Shown one piece after another: positions 46,501 to 57,878 of a stretch of 64,000 nt of DNA (the first letter of the stretch is position 1; the number at the start of each line of letters is the position of its first letter). A program made the translations under genes and the position numbers. The DNA lies in contig ADNK01000487.1 of assembly GCA_000320545.1 (NCBI GenBank), positions 1 through 64,000 of the forward strand, in the 5' to 3' direction. Origin of the DNA: Bigelowiella natans CCMP2755 (Eukaryota; Cercozoa; Chlorarachniophyceae). The notes under the pieces are model-generated. The model ran no database searches and was not told the DNA's origin. It saw only the letters and a program-made list of their open reading frames with translations.

Positions 46501-49500
46501 TCGAACATGTTGTCGGCAAACGTGATGAAGTCAGAATGATGCTGCTTCTTGAAGTATGTATCAACGACATCAATGCTGTGGAGCTGCTTGAGGGCAACGG
46601 AACGCTCGCGCAGAGTCATCACGCGGCACGCAGACTCGGGGGTTGCGAGCCACAAGAGGCGCTGGATACATTCTTGTGTCGTTTCCTGAATGTCGGACAC
46701 CTCAGGCAAGGACTGGACCAGGGAGGAAAGCATATCGTTGTGGAACCCTACGAAGCAAGTACGAAGGTCTGACATGGAAGGTTTCTGATTGCCTTGGCCT
46801 GAGGAGAATATGGTTGTGAATTGGCGCAGGTTCTTCTCCACCTGTCGCTGAACGTTGGAGAGAAGGTTGGATCGCTCCATCACTTGCTTCTCGAAACGAT
46901 TCAGCAGTGGAGGCGCCAGTCGGTTGTATGCGTCGATCTTCTCGACGACGACGATCACGCGGAAGGAGCGGTGGATCTCACAAAGCCTAGAAGCAGTACC
47001 GAACGCAAGGCGAACGTATAGTTTCCCTCCGTATTCGGTGTAATGCTGGTTGAGTAGGTCGTATAGGGATTCGTAAAGATCCTCGCAGTATACGAGAACA
47101 ACTGTGCGACCTTCGGCCATACACAGTTTGATGTTTTGCAGGTTGAGGCAGACCTGAAGGTCGGTCTTATCTGCAGGGAAGTCGGATCCAAAAATAACCT
47201 CCGTATTCTCCTGCTTACGTAAGTTGTAATCGAATAAGAGCGAGAGAGCAGCGTTATTCTTCGTCAGCAGCATAAGATGACGCGCTTCCTTGGAGCCAAT
47301 ATTTTGACGAATCAACTCCACAACGTCGTCCTCCTTAGATCCTTTGCGTGAAATACCCATAGTCTCGTAGAACACATCAAGGACTTTCTGCATGTCATTG
47401 GGCTTTCCACCAAAGTTGCGCTGCACCGCATTCATTACCACCTGTGCGTTGAGCTCGGCGCCCTTCTCTTCCGCAAGCATACGGTTGATGTGGCGAACAG
47501 TCGAGTAGAACTCACGAAGTCCCCAGAAGTCCTGTTGTTTCTGAGATTCGTATACGGTAGAGTACGCTCGCGCAATCTTACGCAGGAATCCGGACAGCTG
47601 AGCGTTATTGACCATACCCTCGGCTGTTTTAGACAGGTCGCTCACGGTTGGGGCCGGGCGGTAGAGATGCACAGCGCGATTCATTTTTGCGGGGTCGAGC
47701 GCCCAGTTGGAAATACCGACGAGCGTGTATTCGTGGTCCTCATCCAGGACCTTGTGGAGAACCTTAAGTGGCAGGTGAGGGCTCTGTTCAGCCAAACCAA
47801 CCTCATCAAGCAGGACCACGCAAATGGTGTCAGGAGCACTGAGCTTGTAGCGAGCAGCAGCTTGGAAGGCTTGCTCGATACCGTCGGAAGTAGAGAGTGG
47901 AGAGCACTGGTATGAGAAGATGTCCACAGGGGGGAGAGATCGGAGGAAGGCATTCTCTGAAGCTTCTCCGTTCATGTTCGCCTGGATGAGACCCATGGCC
48001 AGCGACTTGGAAGTTCCAGGCTTGCCGACGACGAAAATAGGGATCTTATTCAGAATCGATACCATGATCATGAAAAGGTTTTCCAAGAGTGCCTCGTTCA
48101 GGGCGATTCCTTCAGGAATGTTGATGTGTTCGACAAAATCGCGCATCACTTGATCAATGACCTTCGAGAATCTATCGGCGTTGAGCTCAAGCCACTGGCA
48201 GCGCGGTCCATACTTGGGTTCTTTCTTCGTGGTGCCGCCGAACACGGAAGCATACAAAGAGCCCTTCTCAACAAAACCGATAGGTTCCTGAAGTTTATCC
48301 CAAGTCTTTTGAATAATGACCCCGAATTCTTTCCTGTCCTCGCGACCGAGACGTGCATGGTAGCAGTAGGCAAGGGACATGATCATAGCCCGACGCACAT
48401 AATCCCTTGCAACCTCTTCCACGTTGAAGAACTCGAAGACACCCCACTTCTTATCATCCTTTTCTTCACTCGCGCCCACATGGCCGGCGAAATGCTCACC
48501 GAACCAACAGAATACCTTGACAGCGCGCGACACATCCCGTAGCGATACAACGGAGCGCTCTTCGTTGTGGATCTTTCTCACGAACTCCTGTGCAGCAGAG
48601 ATGAGCTTCGCGAACACGGCGACGAACTCCTGGAAGGGGCTCTCGCCTTTCTTGGACTCCATCTCCTCCATGAGCTTCTTCATCTCCTCAGGGGCCAGGG
48701 TGGTTCCTCCTGCCGGGGTAGATCCCGATCCAGACCCTTGTTGTCGTTGCAGATTGCGCTGATGCTGAAGAATGCTGACGAGATCATGCGTAGCTTGGTT
48801 TCGCTGTCTAGAGTTGCCTCCTTGCATGGCAGCTGTCATCAGAGAGCGGATACGAGCCATCTCTTCCTCCTTTGTGGAGCCCTGCGATGCCCCACCTCCT
48901 TGAGGTTGAGCTGGTGTTGCCTTCTTGTCTCCCTTTTTCTCGTCCTTCGTCGTCTTCTTCTTCTCCTCGGTTCTCAGGTAGATCGAAAGCTGGCGCTTGA
49001 GGATAGCAGCCACATAAAGCGCCTCCGTCGCGGCCGGAAGGGCGCCGAAATCAAAGACATGGTCAATCATGGATTCGGGAAGAGGGTGTACCCGGTACAC
49101 TAGATTCTTCAAAGGATCACGGATACCCGTACCGATGTTTTCTGAGCCGCCTTGGAATGTGTCGAACGCGAGACCTGCCATGGCCTCTTGTTCCAGCGCT
49201 TGCTTCGACTTCAAACGGTATGGATTGCAAGCAGCGATGATCCTCATAGAGTTGGGCAGGAAGCGACCCTGGACAGAGCGGTCACAGATTATCTCCTTGA
49301 AGAGACCCATGCAGTTACAGGTGTTCACTTCATCGAGGAAGATCACCACTCGCTCCTCGTCGTGCAACATCTCCGCTTCCTCAATACGAAGCTTGAGCCA
49401 GCTTACTACATCATCTGCTTCCATTCCACCGTGTATATTTAATGTTCTCAACGGCGTCCGCAGCACAGCTGTGAGTTGCTTAATCAGTGAGGATTTGCCG

Positions 49501-52500
49501 CAACCGGTCTCCCCCATAATCATAACTGGCAGCTCATTTCTCAATCTAAGCTGAATTGACAACATCTTAAGCAGGTTGTCAATAGTAATGACGTATCCAG
49601 CGTTAACAGGATCGAGTTTCATGTCAGAGGCCCCGGTTGAAAGCCTCCAGCCCTCCACCTTTTTTAGGATATCCATGGCCTCTTCAGAGGTCAGCCTGGA
49701 CCAGTCTTTGTCAAGATGGCGAAGGCCCTGCGCTTTGAGATTCTCCACAAGGATGGGTGAGATGTATTGGTTGAGGAACCGGCGATTGAGCGAGAGAATG
49801 TTGAATCCCTCGTATCCGCCGCCTCTTCTGAAACTTTCGTACCAGATGCACACGGGGTGATCCGTATCGTCCCACTTCATCATGTTTTGGAATCGAACAG
49901 CAAGGTTGTCAGAGGCCTGGCGAACAAGCTCAGGGTCTGCCCCGCCCTCCCGTGCTTGCGCCTGATCAAAAGCATGGTGGGTTAATTACATACACGACGA
50001 TTATCAAGAAAGAAGAAGAGTTTTTTCTGGGTGGTTCAACATTGTTTGTTATAGCCTAGTTGATTCAGAGAAAAATGAACACGAGCGTGACCTCTTGCAA
50101 TCCGATCGAAGATTGGCGACCAAGTGCAGGCTGTACAGGAGGGGGTGCACCAGCGCCAAGTGCCACTTGAGCTTGAAGTGATCCACCACCAAATAAGTTG
50201 TTAGCGTTGCCTCCCTGAGAGTAAGGGTTGCTGCCAAAGGGGTTGGACCTGTTGCTTCCCCCAGCAGAGCCTGTCGCAACGTTTGGAACTTTATTCTTCT
50301 TCTCGACACGGCCGAATTGACGGCCACGAGGCACAGCACGAAGTGTGAAATCCTTGGAGGTCTCAATCATCAGATTGCAGAAGACATGCTTGATACGTTT
50401 CAGTTCCTCGAGGAATTGAAGCACCTCATTTGTGAAAATGAAGTATCCAGTGGTAGGGTCCATTCCTTGGAAGCCCGCATACATGAACTTGATGAAGTTA
50501 TCGAAGATTAAGTAGCTAGGCTCGTCTCCTGGGGTTTGCTTGTTCATGGTAAACATTCGCAAGAGCTCAAACGCTTCAGCGGGGGAGAGAGGGTCCATCG
50601 GGCCCGGGTTCCACGCGAGATCTAACTTAGCCCCCGGAAGGAACTTTTGCTCCTTGTAAGCCTTCAAGAAGTGAGTTACGTAGCAAATAGGATCGAGGGA
50701 AGTGGGTGCTGGCAGTCCGATTTGGGTGTTTTGGGGAGGATTCTTAAATATTGGCATTGTGAGAGACATGGTTTCTGGGCCGACTTTGAGGTGCTGCTTT
50801 GGAAGCAGGGCGGGGAACCTCAGAGCTTCCGCCGTCTTGTTTCTCTCAGAGTTAGGAATCTCGAGATAGTAACAGTCCTTATTGCTCCGTGGATACACCG
50901 CACAAGTTACTGGATTCTTCAGCACTCCCACGATCAAAAGCTCGAATAAGCACGTGTTCGCATTGGCAGGAATAATGTGACCGATGTCAATATGGAAGGC
51001 GTTACGCTCGCGAGAACCGCCAAACTTAGAGAGACGGGCAACTAGAGTTCCCGAGGTAGAGCTTTCATGGTAAGGCACACGTCGGTATGCAAACCGTTCA
51101 TTAGCGGCCTGGCGTTTACCAATCTGGGTGAGAATGTAGTGGGATTTGCCGCCTCCATTGATATTGGAAGATACGCATGTAGTCTCTCCACACCATTTTT
51201 TGCACGCGTTCGCAAGGGAATGCTTCAGAGTTTTTTGATCAAGAGGACCAAGCTCCACAAGCTGAGCAGAGAGAGAGTTCAGCAAGACCTGACGAGGTTT
51301 ACCAGAGACGAGTAACAGTTGAGCGGCATCGTCAGTTCCGAAATCCGCCAGCATTTCCCTCAACTTCTCGAGGACAGAGACTTGGTATGTGTATGGCAGA
51401 GCGTGGATATCCGCAACCGTGAAGACGTAATGGCCTCGCTGGTGTTTCTTGGCAGAGATGAAACGGTAGAAAATGAGCTCAATCTCCTCTAAGGTAGTCT
51501 GGGACGAGCAGAAAAGGATTTCTGAGGGCTCAGGAATACGCCCACGGCGTACATAAACAGACAGAACCACCTCGATGACAGCTTCAGCACTTTCTGCACA
51601 AGTAACGAACACCGGCAGACGCTTCTCAGCCATGATAGATTCCTCTTCCTCAACGGATACAAGCATATCCGCACGATTCTTCGCTTGAGCGCCTGGAAGC
51701 GGAATGGCTCGGAAGTTGGCCTGGTTTCTTCCTTCATCCTTTTCTTTCTCGGCAGCTTCTTTCGCCTTTCCTTCAGCACCGGCTCCCTTGCCCTCCTTAG
51801 ACACCTTTGTAGAGAGAAGGCCATCCAGCATCGAGCCCAACGACTCGAGCTTAAACACGTTAGCCTTGGAAGAGATCAAGCCCGTATCGTTGTCTTCCTC
51901 CTCCATCTGCTTTACCCCTTCCTTAAGCTTCTTCGAGAACTCGCTGAATACCTTCTGGACCTCCCGTATGTCTACGGAAGACTTTACGAGCGTGAGCATC
52001 GACCCAAAGTCCTTGCCCGAATCGTACTGGGTTGCGTTCTCGCGGTAGGATGGAGAGCGTGATCGCCTTCTCTTCTTAATTCCGCCAGCGTCAATGATCA
52101 TCTTCGCAAATGCTTCTGGACGAGGGGTCATACACATTAAGCATTTCTCGGTGTCTATCTTGTTGTCGAATGTACACGATGGGCATTTCCAGATCTTCGG
52201 AAGGGCATCCTCCTAACATTATCATTATCAGCACAATCAATAAAAAAGCTAACAGAGGAAAAATCGGAGCTGGGACTGATTGGTATCACACTTTCATGTC
52301 CCCCACAAATTTTGCATACGTTACCTTTGATTCCTTCTTTTCCTCTTCCTTATTCTGTTCTTCATTCTCCTCCTCATTTCCCTTTGCTTCTTGCGATGGC
52401 CTCCATTTTTTGCTCTCTCCCAATAGCAGGTCGACCAACTTCAGAATCTCACGCATTGTGAAGAAATTGAGATAGTAGAAGTTCGTACGTGCACGCTTGA

Positions 52501-55500
52501 TAATAGCGTTCCACGAGGAGAGCTCCTGCTGCAAATGGGAAAATTCCTTTTTCAAAGCAGCTGCATTTTCGTCCATAGTGAAAGGAATTCGAATGTGATA
52601 TCCAGTCTGGAAAGCAAAGTGCCCTTTCTGGAACAAGGAGAAGATAAGATCCTTAATGTCCAAAGAAATCTGCAACTGGTCGAGGAATTTAGCAACAAGT
52701 TTGCTCATCTTGTGCTCCCTCTCCATTTTCGCAGGAATTTCCGTCATCACAATCTTTGATCTCAAGTCCAATAAAAACTCGAGATTCTCTGTATGAGAGG
52801 CCTGCGCCTGCTTGGCCTTCTTCTGTTGTTCGGTTTCTTCCGCTACTTTTTTGTCCTTTCCTTCTGCAACCATCTTCTTCTCCCAGTGAGTTTCAAGCAC
52901 AAGGACATCATTAGAATCAGAGGAACTCTTGAATGAAAGAACACCATTGTTAAGGAAGTGAATAATGTCCTTACAAGCCTTTATACCAGCAGATTCTTTT
53001 CCGCCTTTAATGATACGGTAAAGAGCCGCAAAAGACTGGGTCACAGACTCAAGGTGGCCTATCAACTCTCCTCCTTGCATATCAACTTCGGTACGGAAGC
53101 AGTGGATGAAATCTTTGAGGCTCTTGTAGGGCGGAGCCTGGTATAGGAGCCTCAATAATGCGGTTCGCAGAGACACTAAAGATGCAACTGCATTGACGAT
53201 GTTGGCTTCCCCACCGGAATCGTTCACGAACTGCTTCATCTGATTGAACTGGGCCTGATTCTTCTGTTTAAGAATCCACTCAACCATCTGCTCAGAGTTT
53301 TTGTCAGCCAGCAAGGTGAGGAACTTCAACTGAATCGATGTAAGCTGCGCTCCGAGGTTCTTTTTAACTGGAGCAACCAGTTCCGTGAGTGAGAGTAGAG
53401 TTTTCTTGCTCCACTCTGCTTTCAGTTGTTCATCAAGGTCCTTGAGCTGCTCATACAGCTGATCTCCTTTCTCAGTTCCCTCAAATAGAGACGCAAGCAT
53501 CGTCGTCCTCAGCTTTAAGATGGCAGGGATGGAGTTCTTCATATGAAGCAGCATCGAAAAGTCCTTCAGTTTAATGATAGCATCTTGCGTCCATCCAGCC
53601 TGGCCACCAACAAAACCGTCGCCAGTGGATGTCAGCAGGATTAACTCTCGTACGTATTCTTCGTCGGAAGCCAGGGTTGCGAAGGTTTGTTCCAACCTTG
53701 GAACAGTAATGGAGCCATCTCCGACAGAATCCTTGAGTTTTCGCCATTCTTTCTTCACACGGGGAAGCAGTTCAGCAAATACTTCCGCTCTGTTCAGTTT
53801 TCGTGTATTTTTTTCGTCATCGAGGTTGGCAAATTTTCCCTTTTGGTCTGCAATTCCGGACTTTTCACGAATAAGAGCACGCCCAGACATACGCCATTGA
53901 TCGAGGAAAAGGCGCGAGTATTGGAGTTCAGACAGCCACTCCATGTAAGTCACCTCCCTCAGTTTCTTATTGGTAAAGAAATTTTTAAATTTCCTCTTGA
54001 TATCGACAAGCATGAGGTTGTTGTAGCCTTCTGTCCAGCTCTTGATAGTTTTTTGCATTTCTGTGACTTCAATAGGGACACCACAGTCACAATAGAAGTT
54101 GAGAAAGGTATTTGTTTGACGCAGTAAGGTATCGAAGTTCTCCACCTCACTAAGCTGAATCTTCAGCATATCTTGGGAGAACTTGCATTTGATCCGGCCG
54201 AGAAGGCCAAGTAACTGATCCTGATTATTCTTAACTATATTCATAGTTTTCATTGTGGCATGGCCCCATTTCTGGCAAGCCGTCCTGAACGCCTTTTGAT
54301 CGCTGTCTTCCACATTACAGGTACTTGTGAAATCCTTCCATTGGCCATCGTTCGTGGAAAGATGCATGACAAATTCTGCATCGTCGTAACCCTGGTCAAT
54401 CATTGTGTCGACATACTTCGTGGAGATCCCTGCCGTGTTCAGCATCTCGACAATTTCCATTTGTTTTTGTTTATTTTCCAGGCTTTTCTTCAATTTAGTT
54501 TTCTGTTCCTTGTTCATATTTTTGCCCTTCTTCTCCAACTCAGCTTTGAACCAGGCCCTTGCTTTCTCATAGGTGGGAATTGTAAGAGCTATGGCTGTTT
54601 GTGAGAGAGATTCGTGAACGTGTTTGAGTAAGCCATTTAATGGGGTGTTTTGCTTCCATTCCGTAGGACTAGCCCCGCGAGTTTCGAATAGCAAGCTCCA
54701 AATAACTTCAAAGTTCAAAATTGAACTAAGTCCTGGCTGCGCGCCCCCTGCAGTCGCTGCAAGAGTGTACAAAAGCGTGTGGCTGAGATTCGACTCTTTG
54801 CGCAAGACCTTAATGGAGTCGAGCAGCTTCTTCAGCTCGTTCTGGTCTTTTGCGACAACTGGTACTACCTCAGCGAGAATTTTGACAGCTCGCTCTGTCA
54901 AAAAGGTAGCCAAAGGCTCCTTGTAGTTCATAAACCCTTCGTACTTATGTCCGAGGTTTGCAATTGTTTTGAGCACGACAGAACTTTCCCCCTTTAAGCA
55001 ACGACAACGACCCAATTCAAATAGTAGCGATTGGGGGCGCTCGAGGAAATACTGGTTCTCCATAAGGCGGTTAATAACATCACAGGCCTCCTCCAATGCG
55101 GCTGTAAGTTTCATCTCTTGCTCTGGAGGAGAAAGTTTCTTTGTCTCCCATTTCGTCACGTAGCCCTCTTTCACCTGAACGCGCTCCTCAAGATTTGGAC
55201 GCATTGCGAAACCATTCTTAAACCAAGTGTAAGCAGCCTGGTCCAACCGAACGAATTTAGCCAAAAGTTCAGAGTTCGCTTTTGCTTTCGAGTCCTCTTT
55301 CTTGTCGCTACCTTCGGGTGGCTCATCGAAGTTGATAGTGTGAGATTTGCAGCACAGTCGAGTGAAGCTCAAAATCGAACCTATGAACTTGGCTTCATCT
55401 GTAACACAGGACTTGGACTTGAAGAGGGCGGCTGCAACTTCAGGTGATTGAAGCATGGGGTACTTCTCCACAAGCTTCTGTAGAGGCCCAAGCTCTTCTT

Positions 55501-57878
55501 CAACCCATTGAGCAGAGGCAACCCAATCAGCAACAGCGGGGAGTGCTTCCTTTAGGTGGATGATAAATTCCTCAGTGAAAAGGAGCGCTAGACTTGCCGT
55601 GCATGGAGCGTAAAGAACTAGATGCTTGAGATATTCCGTCCCCATTCGTTGCATTATTTCTCCATCACTTTCTTTCTTCTCCGCCGCTTCTGCCTCGGAG
55701 ACTGCCATGACAGCGGCTATTGCCTCGTCACCAGACATTGCCGAGTAGTCTACGGCTGCCGCATTATTTTTCGATTCGGGTTTGTCCTCTTTCGCTGCGG
55801 CTTCAATCATAACTTGCGCGGATTTGATTGTGGAGAGAGCGAGCTGCATGAGATCCTTCCACTGCTTATCAAACGACTTTGTGAGTGCTGCACGTTTTTT
55901 CATTGCTTTCTTCGAGCCTAAGAGGAGAATGGTAAATTACTTTTGAAACTCTAAAAACTCTAAAACACTTTTTGCTAAGATACAAAATGCTGTCAACCTT
56001 TCTCCAATTCGATTCGATCTTCCTCTACGTTATCCTCTTTGTCTCCATCATCGAATTGAACAAAGAAAGTGCCGTTGCTGTTCACACGTCCGATGTAGCC
56101 ATTATAATAGGTTCCCCTTCCCTTATAGTTGCATCTTATCCTTTCTCCTTGCTGCAAGGTCTTGTTCAGACCAGCGTTAGGAGGTTGTGGGACAGGGGGA
56201 AGCATTTTCTTATCCTTGAGGAATGGTGCCACTCTGATCCACTGGTATGCCTCGTCATCCATAACACGTTCAGCAGCCTCCCGAAGACCAGCTGTACAGT
56301 AATGATAGTGGGGCCCCAATGCTTCCTTTAGATCTGTCTTCATAAGAGCGTGGACGTCAATGTTCTTAAGAACAAACCAGCACCATGCCGAGGGCTTAAG
56401 TTGCAGCTTCTTTTTTGTACCTCCTACGCCCTCTGTCATCTCAAATTTAGAGATTCCATGAGCTCCAACAACAGCAAGAAGAGCAAATATGATCATAGGA
56501 TCTAAGTTCTCCTTCTTGGACTCTGCCATCATTTTCAGTCCCTTTTCCATTGCTTCTTCGCCCTGGTCTCTCGTTGCTTTCTTATTGTAGCAAGAATTCA
56601 GATAATAAACTCTGGTGACAAATCCCCGGGGGTTTATCTGATAAATGCGAATGGAAGTTACTATGAATCAGCTTAACAAAACGATAACTTTATACCTTTC
56701 CATCAAGTAATAGTTGGAATGCAGCTTCAGTTGTAGATACAATCTGTAATGAAATAAAACACAGTTTCTTATGAATCACTGACGATTTTTTCAATTTATG
56801 AATGACTATTCTCGCTGGCTACGAGCTATTCGTACCGTATCTGCAATTGTGGGCTGATTGTATCCCTTGAAGAAGCCTTTAGATCCCTTGTTATTCTTCC
56901 GTAATATCGCAAAATAATGGGAGTTGCAGGATTTTTTCCTGGATGAAATCATGTGAGAGAAAATTCATATACATCCTTTTTGTAGTCTGACCTCCTGTTC
57001 ATTCCTCCTTCCAGATGAACTTTACCTTCAGCGTCCTGAATTCCGATTTTATACTCGAAAATACCTAATGAAGAACGATTCGAAATTAAATTTGCACTTC
57101 TCGCTGTCGAAATATAAATAGCATTCACCAGTGTTACAGAATTCCTTTCTCTCGAAAGGCAATTCGATCGATGCCGAAAACATACGCGGGTCTGCCTCCT
57201 AAAAAGGAAAAATCACTTAATGTTAAACGAGTGTTTGGACACAGATTTTATGGAAGATAAACCTACCGATCTTGTCATTTGGACGCCCTTGCCTTCCCAT
57301 TCTCCCATGATAGGTAGATTTCCCACAACAACTGGGACTGCTCCCTCAGGTAACCACTTAGCATCAAGCATTACGTGGAAATTACATGCACTTCGGGCCT
57401 CAGGATCTATAAGAAGAAATGTGATTTCAGCACATGTAGTATCATGAAAACGTTACGAAGCTCACTTTTTGGTATGTATCCCTTGAATTTCGGTTGGTAC
57501 TTGTCACATTCTTCCGCATAATGGAAACCTCGCATTCCGATAATGCTGAATGTACGTTCGCGAAATCTGGTCCATCTGTAAAGGAGATTTTTAAATATAT
57601 GAAAAGATATCGTTGAAGCAAACAATTCTATGCAAAGAGAAATTATAGCGAGAAATTTATCCGAACCTTTTATCACCATCCGTGTAGACAATGTGGTGTG
57701 TTCCTTTCTCATCATCCCAATTGTCAATATCTCCTTGGTACCATTTGTCCATTTTTGGCCAATGCACAGAGAGTGTTTTGCCAAGGAGAAACTCAGGGTC
57801 GGACTCGTCATATTGCCACTCTGCCTCCCCCGGCATGTAATTGGGGTCTTTTGTGACCTCTGACGGAACCTCGGCCAT
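40542..57878 (-). CDS. Giant RNF213-like AAA+ E3 ubiquitin ligase with U-box and RZ finger
   Basis: Twelve phase-consistent exons were found: 57878-57667, 57575-57466, 57406-57267, 57198-57129, 57064-56992, 56938-56836, 56743-56696, 56637-55998, 55917-52325, 52212-50092, 49961-44064 and 43889-40542. They sum to 16356 nt, a protein of 5451 residues, close to human RNF213 (5207). Order by residue: Tudor-like about 31-80; CBM20-like about 108-205; second Tudor-like about 412-464; helical stalk 466-1660; NZF finger about 1671-1695; a P-loop-like NGGGKS near 2018; AAA module with GETGCGKS (about 2520) and FLDEVN; next AAA module with GKPGTSKS (about 3018) and LLDEVGLAEQSP; U-box about 4190-4250; RZ finger about 4710-4747; C-terminal domain. 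The AAA motifs and the RZ finger match RNF213 closely. RNF213 ubiquitinates proteins and bacterial lipid A and associates with lipid droplets; the role here is unknown. The start ATG sits in AAAAAATGGCC. Total length, intact frame and sound splice sites argue for a working gene. Confidence 0.9.
42655..42775 (-). other. RZ-type zinc finger of the RNF213-like protein
   Basis: The motif reads RWYKCSNGHAYFVDKCGRP, then CATCG and IGGLNH, the ordered Cys/His set of the RZ finger (C-x-NGH, CG, C-x2-C, H). In mammalian RNF213 this finger, not the RING, carries the ubiquitin-transfer activity. All expected ligands are kept. Confidence 0.85.
44330..44510 (-). other. U-box domain in the RING position
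   Basis: CPITLEPFKDPVILVDDGRI, then YERAAIEEWL and a Leu-rich LPL...LRPATDLKNKL tail fit the U-box fold, a RING-like fold held by hydrogen bonds and not zinc. It lies between the AAA core and the RZ finger, about 520 residues before the finger, matching the RING-to-RZ spacing in human RNF213 (about 490). Confidence 0.85.
47750..49560 (-). other. Two active-looking AAA modules of the dynein-like core
   Basis: The first module has Walker A GETGCGKS, Walker B VVIFLDEVN and a sensor-like IIAACNPY. The second has GKPGTSKS, VVLLDEVGLAE and ISNWALD. Both retain the P-loop Lys and the Walker B Asp-Glu, so both should bind, and perhaps hydrolyse, ATP. These correspond to AAA3 and AAA4 of RNF213. Confidence 0.85.
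52115..52195 (-). other. NZF/RanBP2-type zinc finger
   Basis: The motif WKCPSCTFDN...CLMC fits W-x-C-x2-C-x3-N-x6-C-x2-C. The Thr-Phe pair after the second Cys and the Met in the CxMC turn are the residues by which NPL4-type NZF fingers bind ubiquitin. It sits at the start of exon 10. Confidence 0.8.
55998..56160 (-). other. Second Tudor/agenet-like module
   Basis: GERIRCNYKGRGTYYNGYIG, then a GTFFVQFDDGDKEDNV strand pair has the Tudor-like pattern of G..V...Y...yy...I......G.F.V.FDDGD. It is at the end of exon 8, before the stalk. The ligand is unknown. Confidence 0.65.
56985..57406 (-). other. CBM20-like starch-binding module
   Basis: Spread over exons 3-5: ACNFHVMLDAKW, VPVVVGNLPIMGEWEG, ASIELPFERKEF and GIFEYKIGIQDAEGKVHLEGG, then MNR. 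VGNxPxMGxW and FEYKxxxxxxxGxVxxExGxNR are the hallmark segments of CBM20 domains, which bind starch or glycogen. Confidence 0.75.
57545..57790 (-). other. N-terminal Tudor/agenet-like module
   Basis: LGKTLSVHWPKMDKWYQGDI, then HHIVYTDGDKRW reads as the agenet/Tudor pattern G..v.V.WP....WY.G.I......H.V.Y.DGD. It spans the exon 1-2 junction (phase 2). Confidence 0.65.
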
